Source: CBDEGU01 sp965238045 (GTDB lineage: Bacteria; Acidobacteriota; Terriglobia; Bryobacterales; UBA6623). Taken from it: a stretch of DNA of 64,000 nucleotides. The notes under the pieces are model-generated. The model was not told the DNA's origin. It saw only the letters and a program-made list of their open reading frames with translations, and did no database searches. Shown here piece by piece: positions 46,612-55,383 of this stretch. The stretch lies in NCBI GenBank assembly GCA_965238045.1, contig CBDEGU010000005.1, forward strand, positions 186,001 to 250,000. Reading direction: 5' to 3'. The number at the start of each line of letters is the position of its first letter. The stretch's first letter is position 1. Position numbers and translations under genes: made by a program.

Positions 46612-47523
46612 ATGATTACCAGACGCGCCGCACTCACGCTGCTATCGAGTACCCTTGTCGCCCCGCATCTTGCCGCCCGGCCCGCCGCGCAAACCGTGCT
46701 GCTCCGGCCGAAACTCGCGGGCACCCTGCGGCTGACCGCCCGGGGCCGCGCCGCGAAGCCAGCCGGAACCGAAACCGTGCAGCCCTACGAGCGCGCGCTG
46801 GAGTGGAACGTCTCCGAGACGGCGATCATCGTCTGCGACATGTGGAACGACCACTATTGCGTCTCGGCCGCGCGCCGCGTTGTTGAGATGGTGCCGCGCC
46901 TGAACGAGGTTCTCGCCGCCGCCCGCCGCTTCGGCGTCGCCGTCATTCACGCGCCCAGCGGCACGATGGATTTCTATAAGGACACGCCTCAGCGCCGCCG
47001 CGCGACGGCCGCGCCGCAGCTTACCCCGCCGGTGCCCATCGCCCGCTGGTGCTACCTCGACAAGAACGCCGAAGCACCGCTGCCCATCGACGACACCGGC
47101 GAGCCTTGCGACGACGCCGTCGGACGCGGGCGCGTTCGCATGTTCAGCCGCCAGCATCCCGATATCGTCATCGGTCCCCAAGACGCGATCAGCTCCATCG
47201 GACAGGAAATCTACAACTACTGCGAACAACTCGGCATCCGCAATATCGTGATGACCGGCGTCCACACGAATATGTGCATCCTCGGCCGTCCCTTCGGCAT
47301 ACGCCAGCAGAAACGACTGGGGCGCAACGTGGTTCTGGTGCGCGATCTTACCGACGCCATGTATGACCCTCGCGACGAGCCCTACGTCAGCCACCGGCGA
47401 GGCACGGAAATGGTCATCGAGCACATCGAGCAGTTCTGGTGCCCTTCGATTCTCAGCAAAGACCTGCTAAGTATCGTCCCCGGTTCGGACCGGGAGAGGC
47501 ATTCGGTCTCTTCCGGTGTCTAG
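46612..47523 (+). CDS. Tat-exported isochorismatase-family cysteine hydrolase
   Basis: 303 residues from an ATG with GGAGGTG upstream. A Tat signal (MITRRAALTLLSSTLVAPHLAA) precedes an isochorismatase-like fold: IIVCDMWNDHYC supplies the catalytic Asp, and VMTGVHTNMCILGRPFGIR supplies the catalytic Cys near residue 222. Family members hydrolyse amides or enol ethers (nicotinamidase, N-carbamoylsarcosine amidase, isochorismatase). Its export and position between a sulfatase and an Asp-box protein suggest a glycan-related substrate. The TAG stop lies in the CTAG of copy C. Confidence 0.85.
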   Translation: MITRRAALTLLSSTLVAPHLAARPAAQTVLLRPKLAGTLRLTARGRAAKPAGTETVQPYERALEWNVSETAIIVCDMWNDHYCVSAARRVVEMVPRLNEVLAAARRFGVAVIHAPSGTMDFYKDTPQRRRATAAPQLTPPVPIARWCYLDKNAEAPLPIDDTGEPCDDAVGRGRVRMFSRQHPDIVIGPQDAISSIGQEIYNYCEQLGIRNIVMTGVHTNMCILGRPFGIRQQKRLGRNVVLVRDLTDAMYDPRDEPYVSHRRGTEMVIEHIEQFWCPSILSKDLLSIVPGSDRERHSVSSGV

Positions 47524-47702
47524 CCCGCTTTTCTCACCACGTGACGAAGCGAAGTGGGTGAGAGGCCCGTCAGTACGAGGCGCGCGCCGCTTGACGAACG
47601 CAGGCGTACTTGAGAGTACGTTGAGCACGGCGAGCAAGCGCAACGAAGGAATGGCGGGCCTGTCATGTGCTTCGGTCGTCAGGTGGTGAGAATCGCGGGC
47701 TT
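47520..47702 (+). mobile_element. CTAG-flanked palindromic element, copy C
   Basis: A full copy of about 183 bp. The left end is CTAGCCCGCTTTTCTCACCA, and the inverse of the right end is AAGCCCGCGATTCTCACCAC. The internal hairpin CGTACT/AGTACG is perfect. It starts exactly at the stop codon of the isochorismatase-like gene. Confidence 0.8.
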
Positions 47703-47776
47703 GCCATTTCCCGTCCGCGATCAACGGCTCGCGGGCCAGCGCGCTCCCCTGAAGCGAAGCCACTGGAGCAATCACA

Positions 47777-48949
47777 ATGAACCGGCGGACGTTCTTCTTC
47801 CTCTCTGGAGCCGCGCTCGCCCCGGCCGCGACCATGCGCCGAGCCGCCGCGCAGTCCAAGCGCGAGATCTATTCCCTCACCGTCTGCCCCTGGACGCCGG
47901 AAAATCCCCGCCACGATCACGCCCAGATCTTCCCGCTGCAAAACGGCCATCTGATGCTGGTCTGGTCGGAGTACTACGTCCGGCGGCCTTCGAATATCTT
48001 TCGCACACCTTACTCGGAGACCGGCGCCGACGACCAAGCCCCCTGCCGCATCTCCGCCCGCGTCTCGCGCGACCGCGGCCGAAGCTGGAGCGACCGCATC
48101 GTTTTGCAGGAAAATATCGGAACCGCCAACGTCAAGCAGCCCAATCTGCTGCGCCTGCCCGGCGGCGATGTGGTCTTCTTCTTTACCTCATGGGATTTCG
48201 AATCGCACCAGCGCCGCATCCACCTGCGGCGCTCCTCCGACGATTGCGAAACATGGACGCCGCCCGCTCAGATCTCGCCCGAAGGCGGCGTCTATATTCT
48301 CGATGCCGGCCGCATCTTCCTCCACAGCTCCGGACGCGCCATCTTGCCCGCCTACTGGACGCCCGAAATTTGGAACGAGAAAGAACACCTCACCGCCTTC
48401 TGCTTCTACTCCGATGACCAGGGCAAGACATGGAAGCGCAGCAGCAACCAGATCGACATCCCCGGCCGGGGCGCCATGGAACCAGCCGTCATCGAGCGCA
48501 ACGACGGATCGCTGTTCGCCCTGCTGCGCACCCAACTGGGCAAACTCTGGCAGGCCGAATCACCCGACGCCGGCGAGACCTGGCGCGGCGTCAAACCCAC
48601 CGTGCTCGACTCGGTGCAATCGGAACCCGTCCTGCGGCGCATTCCCAAGACCGGTGATCTGCTGGCCATCTGGCATCACGCCGTCCCCTACGCGATGCGG
48701 ACGCCCCGCCTCTCGAAGAGTTTTCACCACCCGCGCAATCCTCTCAGTTGCGCCATATCCCGCGACGAAGGCGCCACCTGGGAGAACATCAAGAACATCG
48801 AGAATCGCCAAGGCTACAGCAACGCCTACCCGAACGTTTTCTTTCTCGGTGACGAAGCGCTCATCACCTATTCGTTCAACTCCGAGTCCAGCGCGCATGT
48901 CAGGAATCTCCACCTGAAGATTTTCCCGGTCGAATGGTTCTATCGCTGA
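47777..48949 (+). CDS. Tat-exported Asp-box propeller protein, sialidase-like
   Basis: 390 residues with a Tat-like signal (MNRRTFFFLSGAALAPAAT). Five Asp boxes: SRDRGRSWS, SSDDCETWT, SDDQGKTWK, SPDAGETWR and SRDEGATWE. The usual N-terminal arginine motif of sialidases is absent; the equivalent segment is HDHAQIFPLQNGHLMLVW. The protein is a propeller of the sialidase/BNR superfamily with unknown catalytic ability. Its C-terminus (IFPVEWFYR) resembles that of the protein at 27685 (RIPVSWFYEQ), which suggests the two share ancestry. Confidence 0.84.
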   Translation: MNRRTFFFLSGAALAPAATMRRAAAQSKREIYSLTVCPWTPENPRHDHAQIFPLQNGHLMLVWSEYYVRRPSNIFRTPYSETGADDQAPCRISARVSRDRGRSWSDRIVLQENIGTANVKQPNLLRLPGGDVVFFFTSWDFESHQRRIHLRRSSDDCETWTPPAQISPEGGVYILDAGRIFLHSSGRAILPAYWTPEIWNEKEHLTAFCFYSDDQGKTWKRSSNQIDIPGRGAMEPAVIERNDGSLFALLRTQLGKLWQAESPDAGETWRGVKPTVLDSVQSEPVLRRIPKTGDLLAIWHHAVPYAMRTPRLSKSFHHPRNPLSCAISRDEGATWENIKNIENRQGYSNAYPNVFFLGDEALITYSFNSESSAHVRNLHLKIFPVEWFYR

Positions 48950-48986
48950 TGCGCCCCCCTGTACCCCGCGCACACAGGACAACCCC

Positions 48987-49832
48987 ATGAAAGTATCCGA
49001 GATCGTTTCCCAAATCATCGAAAACGGCTACGCCATCATCGAAGGAGTGATTCCGGCTGACCGGATCGGCGGCGTTTGCCAGCAGCTTATCGACGCCCAG
49101 CTCGCCCATCACGCCGACGCCGAAGCCGAGCTGGTCAAGACCCGCGGCTGCGGCCATCGCATCGGCGTCCAGGGCGTGGGGCTGCTCAAGCAGGCCATCA
49201 ACGCGACGCAATGTTTCGCGCCCTACCTCGCCGACAAGCGCATCCTCGGCGCCGCCGAATCGTTCTTCGGCAAGTTCGTCCGTATTTCCTGCACCGATTG
49301 CGTCATCACCCATCCGGGCAACGACTGCGGTTACTGGCACGCCGACTGGCCTTACAACGCCACGAACTCAACGCACGTCCAGGCTCCCTATCGCGACGCC
49401 GTCATGCACCTCTCGTCCCTCTGGATGCTGACCCGTTTTGGCGAGGACAATGGCGGCACGTTCGTCCTGCCCGGCAGCCATCGCTCCTCCAACAATCCCG
49501 CCGCCGGCACGATGCCCGAGATCGACCACGACGCGCCGCAACCCGGCGAGCGCCAGGTCACCGGACCGGCCGGCAGCGTGCTGCTCTACGACAGCCGTCT
49601 CTGGCACGCCGTCTCGCCCAACCGCAGCGAGGAGGACCGCGCGGCGCTCATCGTGCGCTACGCCCCCTGGTGGCTCAACCTGACGCCGACCATGCGAGGC
49701 ACCGCCGACCACGCGCGCATGGTCGCCGAGACCGGCGGCAAAAACTACGACGCCATCCCCGTCCGCCGGGACGTCTTCGACAAACTGCCCCAAGACGTCC
49801 AGCCCCTCTACCGCCACTGGGTCGAGGACTGA
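48987..49832 (+). CDS. Phytanoyl-CoA dioxygenase family protein
   Basis: A 281-residue non-heme Fe(II)/2-oxoglutarate dioxygenase. The iron triad is in GYWHADWPYN (HxD) and RLWHAVSPN (distal His), with a following Arg in RAALIVRYAPWW for 2-oxoglutarate. It has no signal peptide. Members hydroxylate very diverse small molecules, so the substrate is open. It follows the Asp-box gene by 37 bp on the same strand and may be co-transcribed with it. Confidence 0.9.
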   Translation: MKVSEIVSQIIENGYAIIEGVIPADRIGGVCQQLIDAQLAHHADAEAELVKTRGCGHRIGVQGVGLLKQAINATQCFAPYLADKRILGAAESFFGKFVRISCTDCVITHPGNDCGYWHADWPYNATNSTHVQAPYRDAVMHLSSLWMLTRFGEDNGGTFVLPGSHRSSNNPAAGTMPEIDHDAPQPGERQVTGPAGSVLLYDSRLWHAVSPNRSEEDRAALIVRYAPWWLNLTPTMRGTADHARMVAETGGKNYDAIPVRRDVFDKLPQDVQPLYRHWVED

Positions 49833-49893
49833 ACCTTCGGAAATAGGAAGCTGTCCCCGGTTCCCCCCCCGGTCCCCCCAACCCGCACATTGC

Positions 49894-50085
49894 ACAATCT
49901 CCGAGAGCCATCAAGATGAACCTTGGCGGCAACGAACGCAGCACAGCATCAGAAGCCCCGCGGGGGCGAGGGATAGTAGCCCAGGGCGGCCAGCCCTGGG
50001 TCAGAGTCGGCAAAGTTCAGCAAGCCCTGCAATGGGCGCAGGGAAATGCGCGCGAAATGTGAGAATGCGGGCTCTGCCCCCATAG
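49894..50085 (+). repeat. Left copy of a ~190 bp direct repeat flanking an island
   Basis: This stretch (ACAATCTCCGAGAGCCATCA through CGGGCTCTGC) matches 55124-55316 in the same orientation with scattered changes. It contains nested inverted parts such as GCCCAGGGC / GCCCTGGGT. Similar sequences are dispersed in genomes of this kind. Confidence 0.85.
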
Positions 50086-50445
50086 GCTCTCATCCTCCCG
50101 GAAGAGCCCAAGTTCACCAAGTTTGCGTCAGAATTGTACGGTCAGCCACGGGCAACACGACGTTCCCAACTTCAATATTTATGACGATAACTCTTCAATC
50201 GTTGCGGATCGAACGCTTTAAACGCATTCATGATGCAGTATTCGACCTCGGGACATGGAACGTTCTTGTTGGCGCCAACAACTCGGGCAAGAGCAGCATC
50301 ATTCAGGGGCTCCATTTCGCGGTAGCGGTTTTCCAGTCGATTGGTCTTCTGGAGAAATTTCCGCAATCGTCGGACAAGCCGCTGAGCATGAGTCTTGGGC
50401 CAAACCAACTTATATATTCGCCGTCCGATGACCCATACTCGCTAG

Positions 50446-52018
50446 GAGTCCGTCCGAGTATCAGCTTGGCACGGTTTTGGTGCTGGGTTGAATTTCCGGC
50501 GGGAGATTTACTCGTTCGGCAAAGGCAGGGCTCGGGCGGTCGAAGTCGGGCGGGATGGACAAACACCGCCTGGCAGCAGTTTCTCGCGCCCCGCAGAAGC
50601 CTCCGCGAACTCTTCGAACCGCATTTCCTTCTTGCTATCCATGGCAGAGGGTGTGCATCTTCAATATGTTGTGCGTCAGGCAAATCAACGCCCATTCGCC
50701 GCGCACCTTCTCCAACCCGCGCAAGAGAAACCCTCGCATCCCGCGCCCCTGTTTGATCTGACCAAACACCGGCTCGACGATCCCCTTGCGTTGGGCGTAA
50801 ACCTTCGCTCCAGCCCGCGTCTGCAATTTGCGTTTCATCCGCTCCAGCCGCGTTGCTCCCCGCCGCAAGGGTCCGCGCTTCGCTGGCGGTGGCCGCTCCC
50901 CGTGCTTGTCTTTCTTCGTGGCGATGTAAGCCTCAATCTTGTTCTCCGGCGCGGCGGCCGATTCCAAAGATTGCAGATTCTGCTCCGAACAATAGCCGCT
51001 GTCGGCCAACACTTGTTGTGGCCGCTGCCCCGCCTGCTGCTCGACCGCTTCGAGCAGCGGCTGCAGTTGTTGTTTGTCGTTCGCCGCCTGCGTCACCGTC
51101 TGCCCCACGATCAACTGACAGACCCCCTCCACCGCCGCCTGCGCGTTGTAGGCCTGCAAGAACCCGTCGCCGCCTTTCATGATGCGCGATTCCGGATCGC
51201 TGAAGTTGTACTGATCCTTGTCGCGCGGCTTCGCTTTGCGGACGTCGTCGGCTGAGTGGTCTTGGGCGGCCGCTTTGTCGCGCGCCCTTTGTTTTAGGGC
51301 TCTCTGGGCTTGCCGAATCTTTTCCAGCCGCGTCTGGCGGCGCTGCAACTCCTCGGGCAGCTCCTGGCCCGTCTGCTCAGGCCCGTAGCGGGCGTCCTCG
51401 GCGGCATCGGCCCTCTCCGCTTCGGTCAGCATCTGTTGGACCTCGGCGGCAATCTGCTGCTCGGTTTGCTTCATCCGCCCCCAACTCATGGCCTTGTGCT
51501 TGGAGGCGTTGGCTTTCATCTTCGTGCCGTCCAGCGCCACCCGACCCAGCTTCATCGCCCCGGCTTCCAGCGCCAGCCGCAACACCTGCTCGAACAGCTG
51601 GTGCAGCGCTTCCAGGTGGATCTTGCGAAAGTCGGAAATCGTGCGGAAGTCGGGCTGATTGCCGGCCGCCAACACCCGAAAAGGCACGTCCTCGACCAGA
51701 CGCTCGGCGATCTTGCGCGAGGAACGCACCCCCAGGCAGTAGCCGTAGAGCAGCAGCTTCACCATCAGCCGCGGATGGTAAGGCGGCTGGCCGCGCCACT
51801 CCTTTTCATAGACCTTCTCGATCGCCGACAAATCCAGTTGATCGACCACGTCGCTGACGAAGTAGACGAGGTGGCTTTCCGGCAGCCAATCGCGCAAACT
51901 AGGAGGCAGCAGCAGTTCTTGCTCGGGAAGGTAGGGGCGGTAAGTTTTTCCCATAAACCATTATCGCCCACTTGTGTTTTTTCTCAAAGAAGAAAATGAC
52001 CAATACTCGGACAGGCTC
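50446..52018 (-). mobile_element. IS1182-family insertion sequence with CTAG target duplication
   Basis: 1573 bp. The left end GAGTCCGTCCGAGTATC and the inverse of the right end GAGCCTGTCCGAGTATT are near-identical terminal repeats. A CTAG duplication flanks it (50442-50445 and, after removing the nested IS630, 52019-52021 plus 53255). Confidence 0.87.
50635..51954 (-). CDS. IS1182-family transposase
   Basis: A 439-residue DDE transposase that appears intact. N-terminal DUF772-type region LVYFVSDVVDQLDLS and PYHPRLMVKLLLYGYCLG; DDE residues in RVALDGTKMKANAS, VLADSGYCSE and GIVEPVFGQIKQGRGMRGFL. A charged helical insert (about residues 175-235) lies between the first and second acidic motifs, as usual for this family. 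Base composition is like its surroundings. Confidence 0.95.
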   Translation of the reverse strand: MGKTYRPYLPEQELLLPPSLRDWLPESHLVYFVSDVVDQLDLSAIEKVYEKEWRGQPPYHPRLMVKLLLYGYCLGVRSSRKIAERLVEDVPFRVLAAGNQPDFRTISDFRKIHLEALHQLFEQVLRLALEAGAMKLGRVALDGTKMKANASKHKAMSWGRMKQTEQQIAAEVQQMLTEAERADAAEDARYGPEQTGQELPEELQRRQTRLEKIRQAQRALKQRARDKAAAQDHSADDVRKAKPRDKDQYNFSDPESRIMKGGDGFLQAYNAQAAVEGVCQLIVGQTVTQAANDKQQLQPLLEAVEQQAGQRPQQVLADSGYCSEQNLQSLESAAAPENKIEAYIATKKDKHGERPPPAKRGPLRRGATRLERMKRKLQTRAGAKVYAQRKGIVEPVFGQIKQGRGMRGFLLRGLEKVRGEWALICLTHNILKMHTLCHG

Positions 52019-52021
52019 CTA

Positions 52022-53252
52022 GTATAGCGTTTCATTAAAACATATCGATACGAGGATGTTTCCTGCTAGGCTGGATGCATGGCAGGAAAATCGAAGCGTC
52101 CCCAACTGCTTCTCACGCCCGAAGAGTCGCAACATCTGCAGCGGCTGCGTCGTTCGCGTAAGGCTCCGGCTCGGGAGGTGCAGAGAGCCGAGATTCTGTG
52201 GCGCTATCATTGCGGCGAGACGATCGCCGAGATTATGCGGGCCGTGAAGATGACGCGCAAAAGCGTTGGCAAATGGATCGAGCGAGCCCTGGCCATGGGG
52301 GTGGAAGCGGCGCTCAAGGATGCCTATCATCGTCCCCGGGAACCCCGCATCAGCGAAGAGGCCAAGGCCTGGGTGGTGCACTTGGCCTGTAGCAAACCCA
52401 AGCAACTCGGTTACGCCGCCGAGCTCTGGACCCGCGGCGCGCTCGCCCGGCACGTGCGCCAGCATGCCGTGGAAGCGGGCTATCCGGCCTTGGCCCAAGC
52501 GGCCAAGGCGACCGTCCATCGGATTCTGGCCGAGCAACCTCTTCACCCGGAGAAGGTGAAGTACTACTTGCAGCGCCGCGACCCGGATTTTGAGTCCAAG
52601 ATGCGGCAGGTGCTGCTGGTCTACCGCGAGGTGGCCTTGCAGAATGAAAGCGCGGGCGAGGGCGGCCCATCGCCGGGCGTGATTACGGTTTCGGTCGACG
52701 AAAAGCCCGGCGTGCAAGCGATCGCCAACACCGCTCCGGACCTGCCGCCGACTGCGGGGCGGCATCCCTGCGTGGCTCGAGATTACGAATACAAACGTCT
52801 GGGAACTTGCTCGATTCTGGCGGCGCTGGACTTGCACGACGGTCGGGTGACAGCGCGGGTGGAGCGGCGCCACCGCAGCCGGGAATTCATCTTACTGCTC
52901 AAGGATCTGGACCAATCCTACCCGGCCCACTGCACGATCCGATTGATCTTGGATAATCATTCCTCCCACGTTTCCAAGGAGACGAAGGACTATTTGGCGA
53001 CGCGTCCGAACCGCTTCAAATACGTGCATACGCCGACCCACGGGTCCTGGCTGAATATTGTCGAGACGCTGTTCGGGAAGATGGCGCGCACTTTTTTGAA
53101 GCGAATCCGGGTGGAGTCCTGGGAGGAACTTCGAGAACGAATCCTGCAGGGGATCGCGGAGATCAACGCCGCCCCCGTCGTTCACCGCTGGAGGAAGTTC
53201 GAGCCGCTGGAGAGCGCGTCTGAGATGAGTACAGTTTAATGAAACGATATAC
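52022..53252 (+). mobile_element. IS630-family insertion sequence nested in the IS1182 target duplication
   Basis: 1231 bp with ends GTATAGCGTTTCATTAAA and, inverted, GTATATCGTTTCATTAAA. It is flanked by TA (52020-52021 and 53253-53254), the IS630 target duplication. The TA lies within the CTAG left by the IS1182 insertion. Confidence 0.9.
52079..53239 (+). CDS. IS630-family transposase
   Basis: A 386-residue DDE transposase, apparently complete. An N-terminal helix-turn-helix (AEIMRAVKMTRKSVGKWIER) precedes the catalytic core with VSVDEKPGVQAI (first Asp), RLILDNHSSHVSKE (second Asp) and HGSWLNIVETLFG (Glu). The reading frame and both element ends look intact, so the element may still be active. 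Confidence 0.95.
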   Translation: MAGKSKRPQLLLTPEESQHLQRLRRSRKAPAREVQRAEILWRYHCGETIAEIMRAVKMTRKSVGKWIERALAMGVEAALKDAYHRPREPRISEEAKAWVVHLACSKPKQLGYAAELWTRGALARHVRQHAVEAGYPALAQAAKATVHRILAEQPLHPEKVKYYLQRRDPDFESKMRQVLLVYREVALQNESAGEGGPSPGVITVSVDEKPGVQAIANTAPDLPPTAGRHPCVARDYEYKRLGTCSILAALDLHDGRVTARVERRHRSREFILLLKDLDQSYPAHCTIRLILDNHSSHVSKETKDYLATRPNRFKYVHTPTHGSWLNIVETLFGKMARTFLKRIRVESWEELRERILQGIAEINAAPVVHRWRKFEPLESASEMSTV

Positions 53253-53454
53253 TAGGACCTGATGGGAGGCTTCGGGAGGATGCCGAAGCAGCCATTGCCG
53301 TTTCCTTCACCTTCACGACGGGAGAGGAATGCAGCCTCCGCGTTCGGAAAGGCCGTAATCGCAACCTAGTCGTGACGGTCGAGAATCCTCAAACAGCCAA
53401 GAGGCTTTCAAGTTTGGAGCGCCCTTTCAGTATATTTTCCACGGTCCCACGGGC

Positions 53455-54255
53455 CTACGTCGGTGATTGCTCTATTGCTTGCGCGACCCAGTCCCGAATG
53501 GCGTCAACGACCGTGTTGCTCGGGCCATATCTGCCTGGGATATTGTGATTGAACCCAAGCACAAGAATCTTTCGTCCGAGGTCGATTCCCGAGACGGTTT
53601 CCGTCAACCGTTTGTATGCGAGCCCCATGACATCGCGCCCCGGCTGCCGTTGCAGTGACCAAGAAGGCATCTCCTGCACCGCTAAGCGAGTACTCGCGAC
53701 CTTCTGAAAGCCTCGCACGACACCGGCGCCATGCAGAATCAAGATCCGCACCGGAGACTCTCGCAGGAGCAGTCCAAGGGTGTCGCCCGCTGCCGCCGTC
53801 AGTGACCGTTGTTGCGCTGCGCGGAGACAGGACCATTTACACTTTGTCGCATAGGGAACCAGATCGAGATGGCACGCTTTGCTCGACGGGCTGTAGTACG
53901 ACGCCTTGGCCCCTGCCACTACGTTGTCGAGTCTCTTGAACCATTTATTGTAGGGATTTTGACAAAAATAGTCACGGCACGACTCCATGATCATGTCGAG
54001 ATGCCGGTCCTCAGCCTCAGACCACGACCCGAGACCGAGCGTACGCAGGGTATGAAACCGACGATCGCTCTCTGGAAGCTCTGTACCGGACTCGTCCACG
54101 AACTCTCGGTTGCTCGGATTGAGACCGAGCGTGGCCACCCGAGAGCGCGCCAGATCGCCAAACACGGGCACCGGCGCCGCCCATGGAATCACGCTTGCTC
54201 CAGCGACGGCAGGCCTGTCCAAGCGATCAATCAGCGTGGCTAGTGTCGAATGCAC
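53455..54255 (-). CDS. Possible uracil-DNA-glycosylase-fold protein, unknown function
   Basis: 266 residues from a GTG at 54255; no clear ribosome binding site. Segments RVATLGLNPSNREF, HLDLVPYATKCKWSC, VRILILHGAGVVRGF and LVLGFNHNIPGRYG follow the order of motifs in uracil-DNA-glycosylase-superfamily proteins, but the match is distant and I cannot name a family. It faces the truncated ATPase gene and lies in an island bounded by direct repeats, a setting typical of defence genes. Its codon use and the A/T-rich flank (54380-54470) differ from the core genes. Confidence 0.55.
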   Translation of the reverse strand: MHSTLATLIDRLDRPAVAGASVIPWAAPVPVFGDLARSRVATLGLNPSNREFVDESGTELPESDRRFHTLRTLGLGSWSEAEDRHLDMIMESCRDYFCQNPYNKWFKRLDNVVAGAKASYYSPSSKACHLDLVPYATKCKWSCLRAAQQRSLTAAAGDTLGLLLRESPVRILILHGAGVVRGFQKVASTRLAVQEMPSWSLQRQPGRDVMGLAYKRLTETVSGIDLGRKILVLGFNHNIPGRYGPSNTVVDAIRDWVAQAIEQSPT

Positions 54256-55123
54256 GTGTTTGCAATACCAAGAAATTTCGCCAGGCTCGGGCTGGCATCG
54301 GATCGAGGAAGACCGCTAAGGCTCTTCTATCCGCTGCCTCTCCGTCTGCCGCTGGCTTCAGTTAGCTGGATTGAAGGTATTTCCAATTGCGTAGTCAATT
54401 TTGTTTATTATACGTCATTTACAGAATTATACTCATGACTAATGTTGTATCAGCCATTATTCAGACCAGAGCGCGCAACCAGGCGGAGGTTTGGCGGGAA
54501 ACCGGCGAAACCGGGGCAGCCTCAATTCTATGGTGGAGTGAACCCTGGGGGAATAGGGGACAGGTTCCTATTTCGAGCTGGAGTGAACCTGGAGTGGACT
54601 CCGCTCCTGAGGCAGCGTAATAGCGGACATTGAACCGGTGACTGCGAAAGTGCGGCGCTTCGAAGACCGGCGGGGGATATCGGCGGGTATCGGGGTTGGA
54701 TATCGGGGTCCGAGCCCGAGTTCTGAGCCCGGCTTCTGCTGTCTCACTTCCGGGTTTTACTCCGGTCTGAATTCGGGCTCTGTGCGGGCACGGCATAGTG
54801 GCCCGAACCTTCACAAAACCGGCGCGCTTCTCCAGCAAGTTTTTCCTTCGCCCCCGCGGGGCTTGCGAGACGGTGGATCTTCTTACCCAGGGTTCCGCCG
54901 TGCTTCACCCTGGGCTATTGTCCCATGCCCCTTCGGGGCATCAATGCCATGGGCCTTGGCTGCTATTCGATGTTCCCCAGAGGCTCGGCGATCTGCGGCG
55001 ACGCGGGCCCGGCCACGGCGTAATATGATGACCCGGCGTTCGGGGTTAGTTCGCGGGCAGGAGTTTGGGTTGCTGTCCCGCGAGCGCCCAACAAGTCGTG
55101 GCCGCGTCCAACCTGTACCTGTG
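54256..55123. other. Repeat-rich non-coding end of the island
   Basis: No convincing gene. An A/T-rich stretch at 54385-54470 is probably the promoter area of the gene at 53455. From 54540 on, short repeated phrases appear: GGGGACAGGTTCCTATTTC (the inverse of a phrase at 49843) and several forms of TCGGGCTCTG. Confidence 0.5.
54840..54975 (-). repeat. Inverted partial relative of the flanking repeat
   Basis: CGCCCCCGCGGGGCTTGC, ACCCAGGG...CACCCTGGGCTATTGTCCC and GCCCCTTCGGGGC are inverse-oriented versions of phrases in the direct repeats at 49894 and 55124. The segment is strongly self-complementary. Confidence 0.6.
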
Positions 55124-55316
55124 ACAATATCCGAGGGCTATCAAGATCAACCTTGGCGGCAACGACTTCAGCACAGCATCAGAAGCCCCGCGGGGGCGAG
55201 GGATAGTAGCCCAGGGCGAGCAGCCCTGGGTTAAAGCCGGCAAAGTCCGTCAAGCCCTGCAAAGGGCGCGGGGAAATGCGGGCGAAATGTGAGAATTCGG
55301 GCTCTGATCCCGATGG
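55124..55316 (+). repeat. Right copy of the ~190 bp direct repeat
   Basis: Matches 49894-50085 in the same orientation. It ends 68 bp before the start of the Kelch-symporter gene, so the gene's promoter may lie inside or next to the repeat. Confidence 0.85.
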
Positions 55317-55383
55317 CCCGACTCGTCCCTGTCTCTTCGGGGTACTATGTGTGACACGGTTGAGGCGATTGAAACTTTTGGGC

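Larger units (their letters stand above)
50181..53548 (+). pseudogene. AAA family ATPase fragment interrupted by nested insertion sequences
   Basis: The gene starts at ATG 50181: LQSLRIERFKRIHDAVFDLG and VLVGANNSGKSSIIQGLHFA show a RecF/OLD-like AAA ATPase with P-loop. Coding runs to 50445, is cut by an IS1182 element, and resumes at 53255 in the same frame (PDGRLREDAEAAIAVSFTFT, then SLRVRKGRNRNLVVTVENP). After about 53445 the sequence no longer reads like the family, and a stop comes at 53548. Only ~150 codons of what should be a much longer protein survive. Such ATPases often belong to phage-defence systems. Confidence 0.8.

Noticed and set aside
50488..51255. Plus-strand frame continuing from the ATPase fragment into the IS1182 element
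   Set aside because: It is antisense to the transposase; the true continuation of the ATPase lies after the insertions at 53255.
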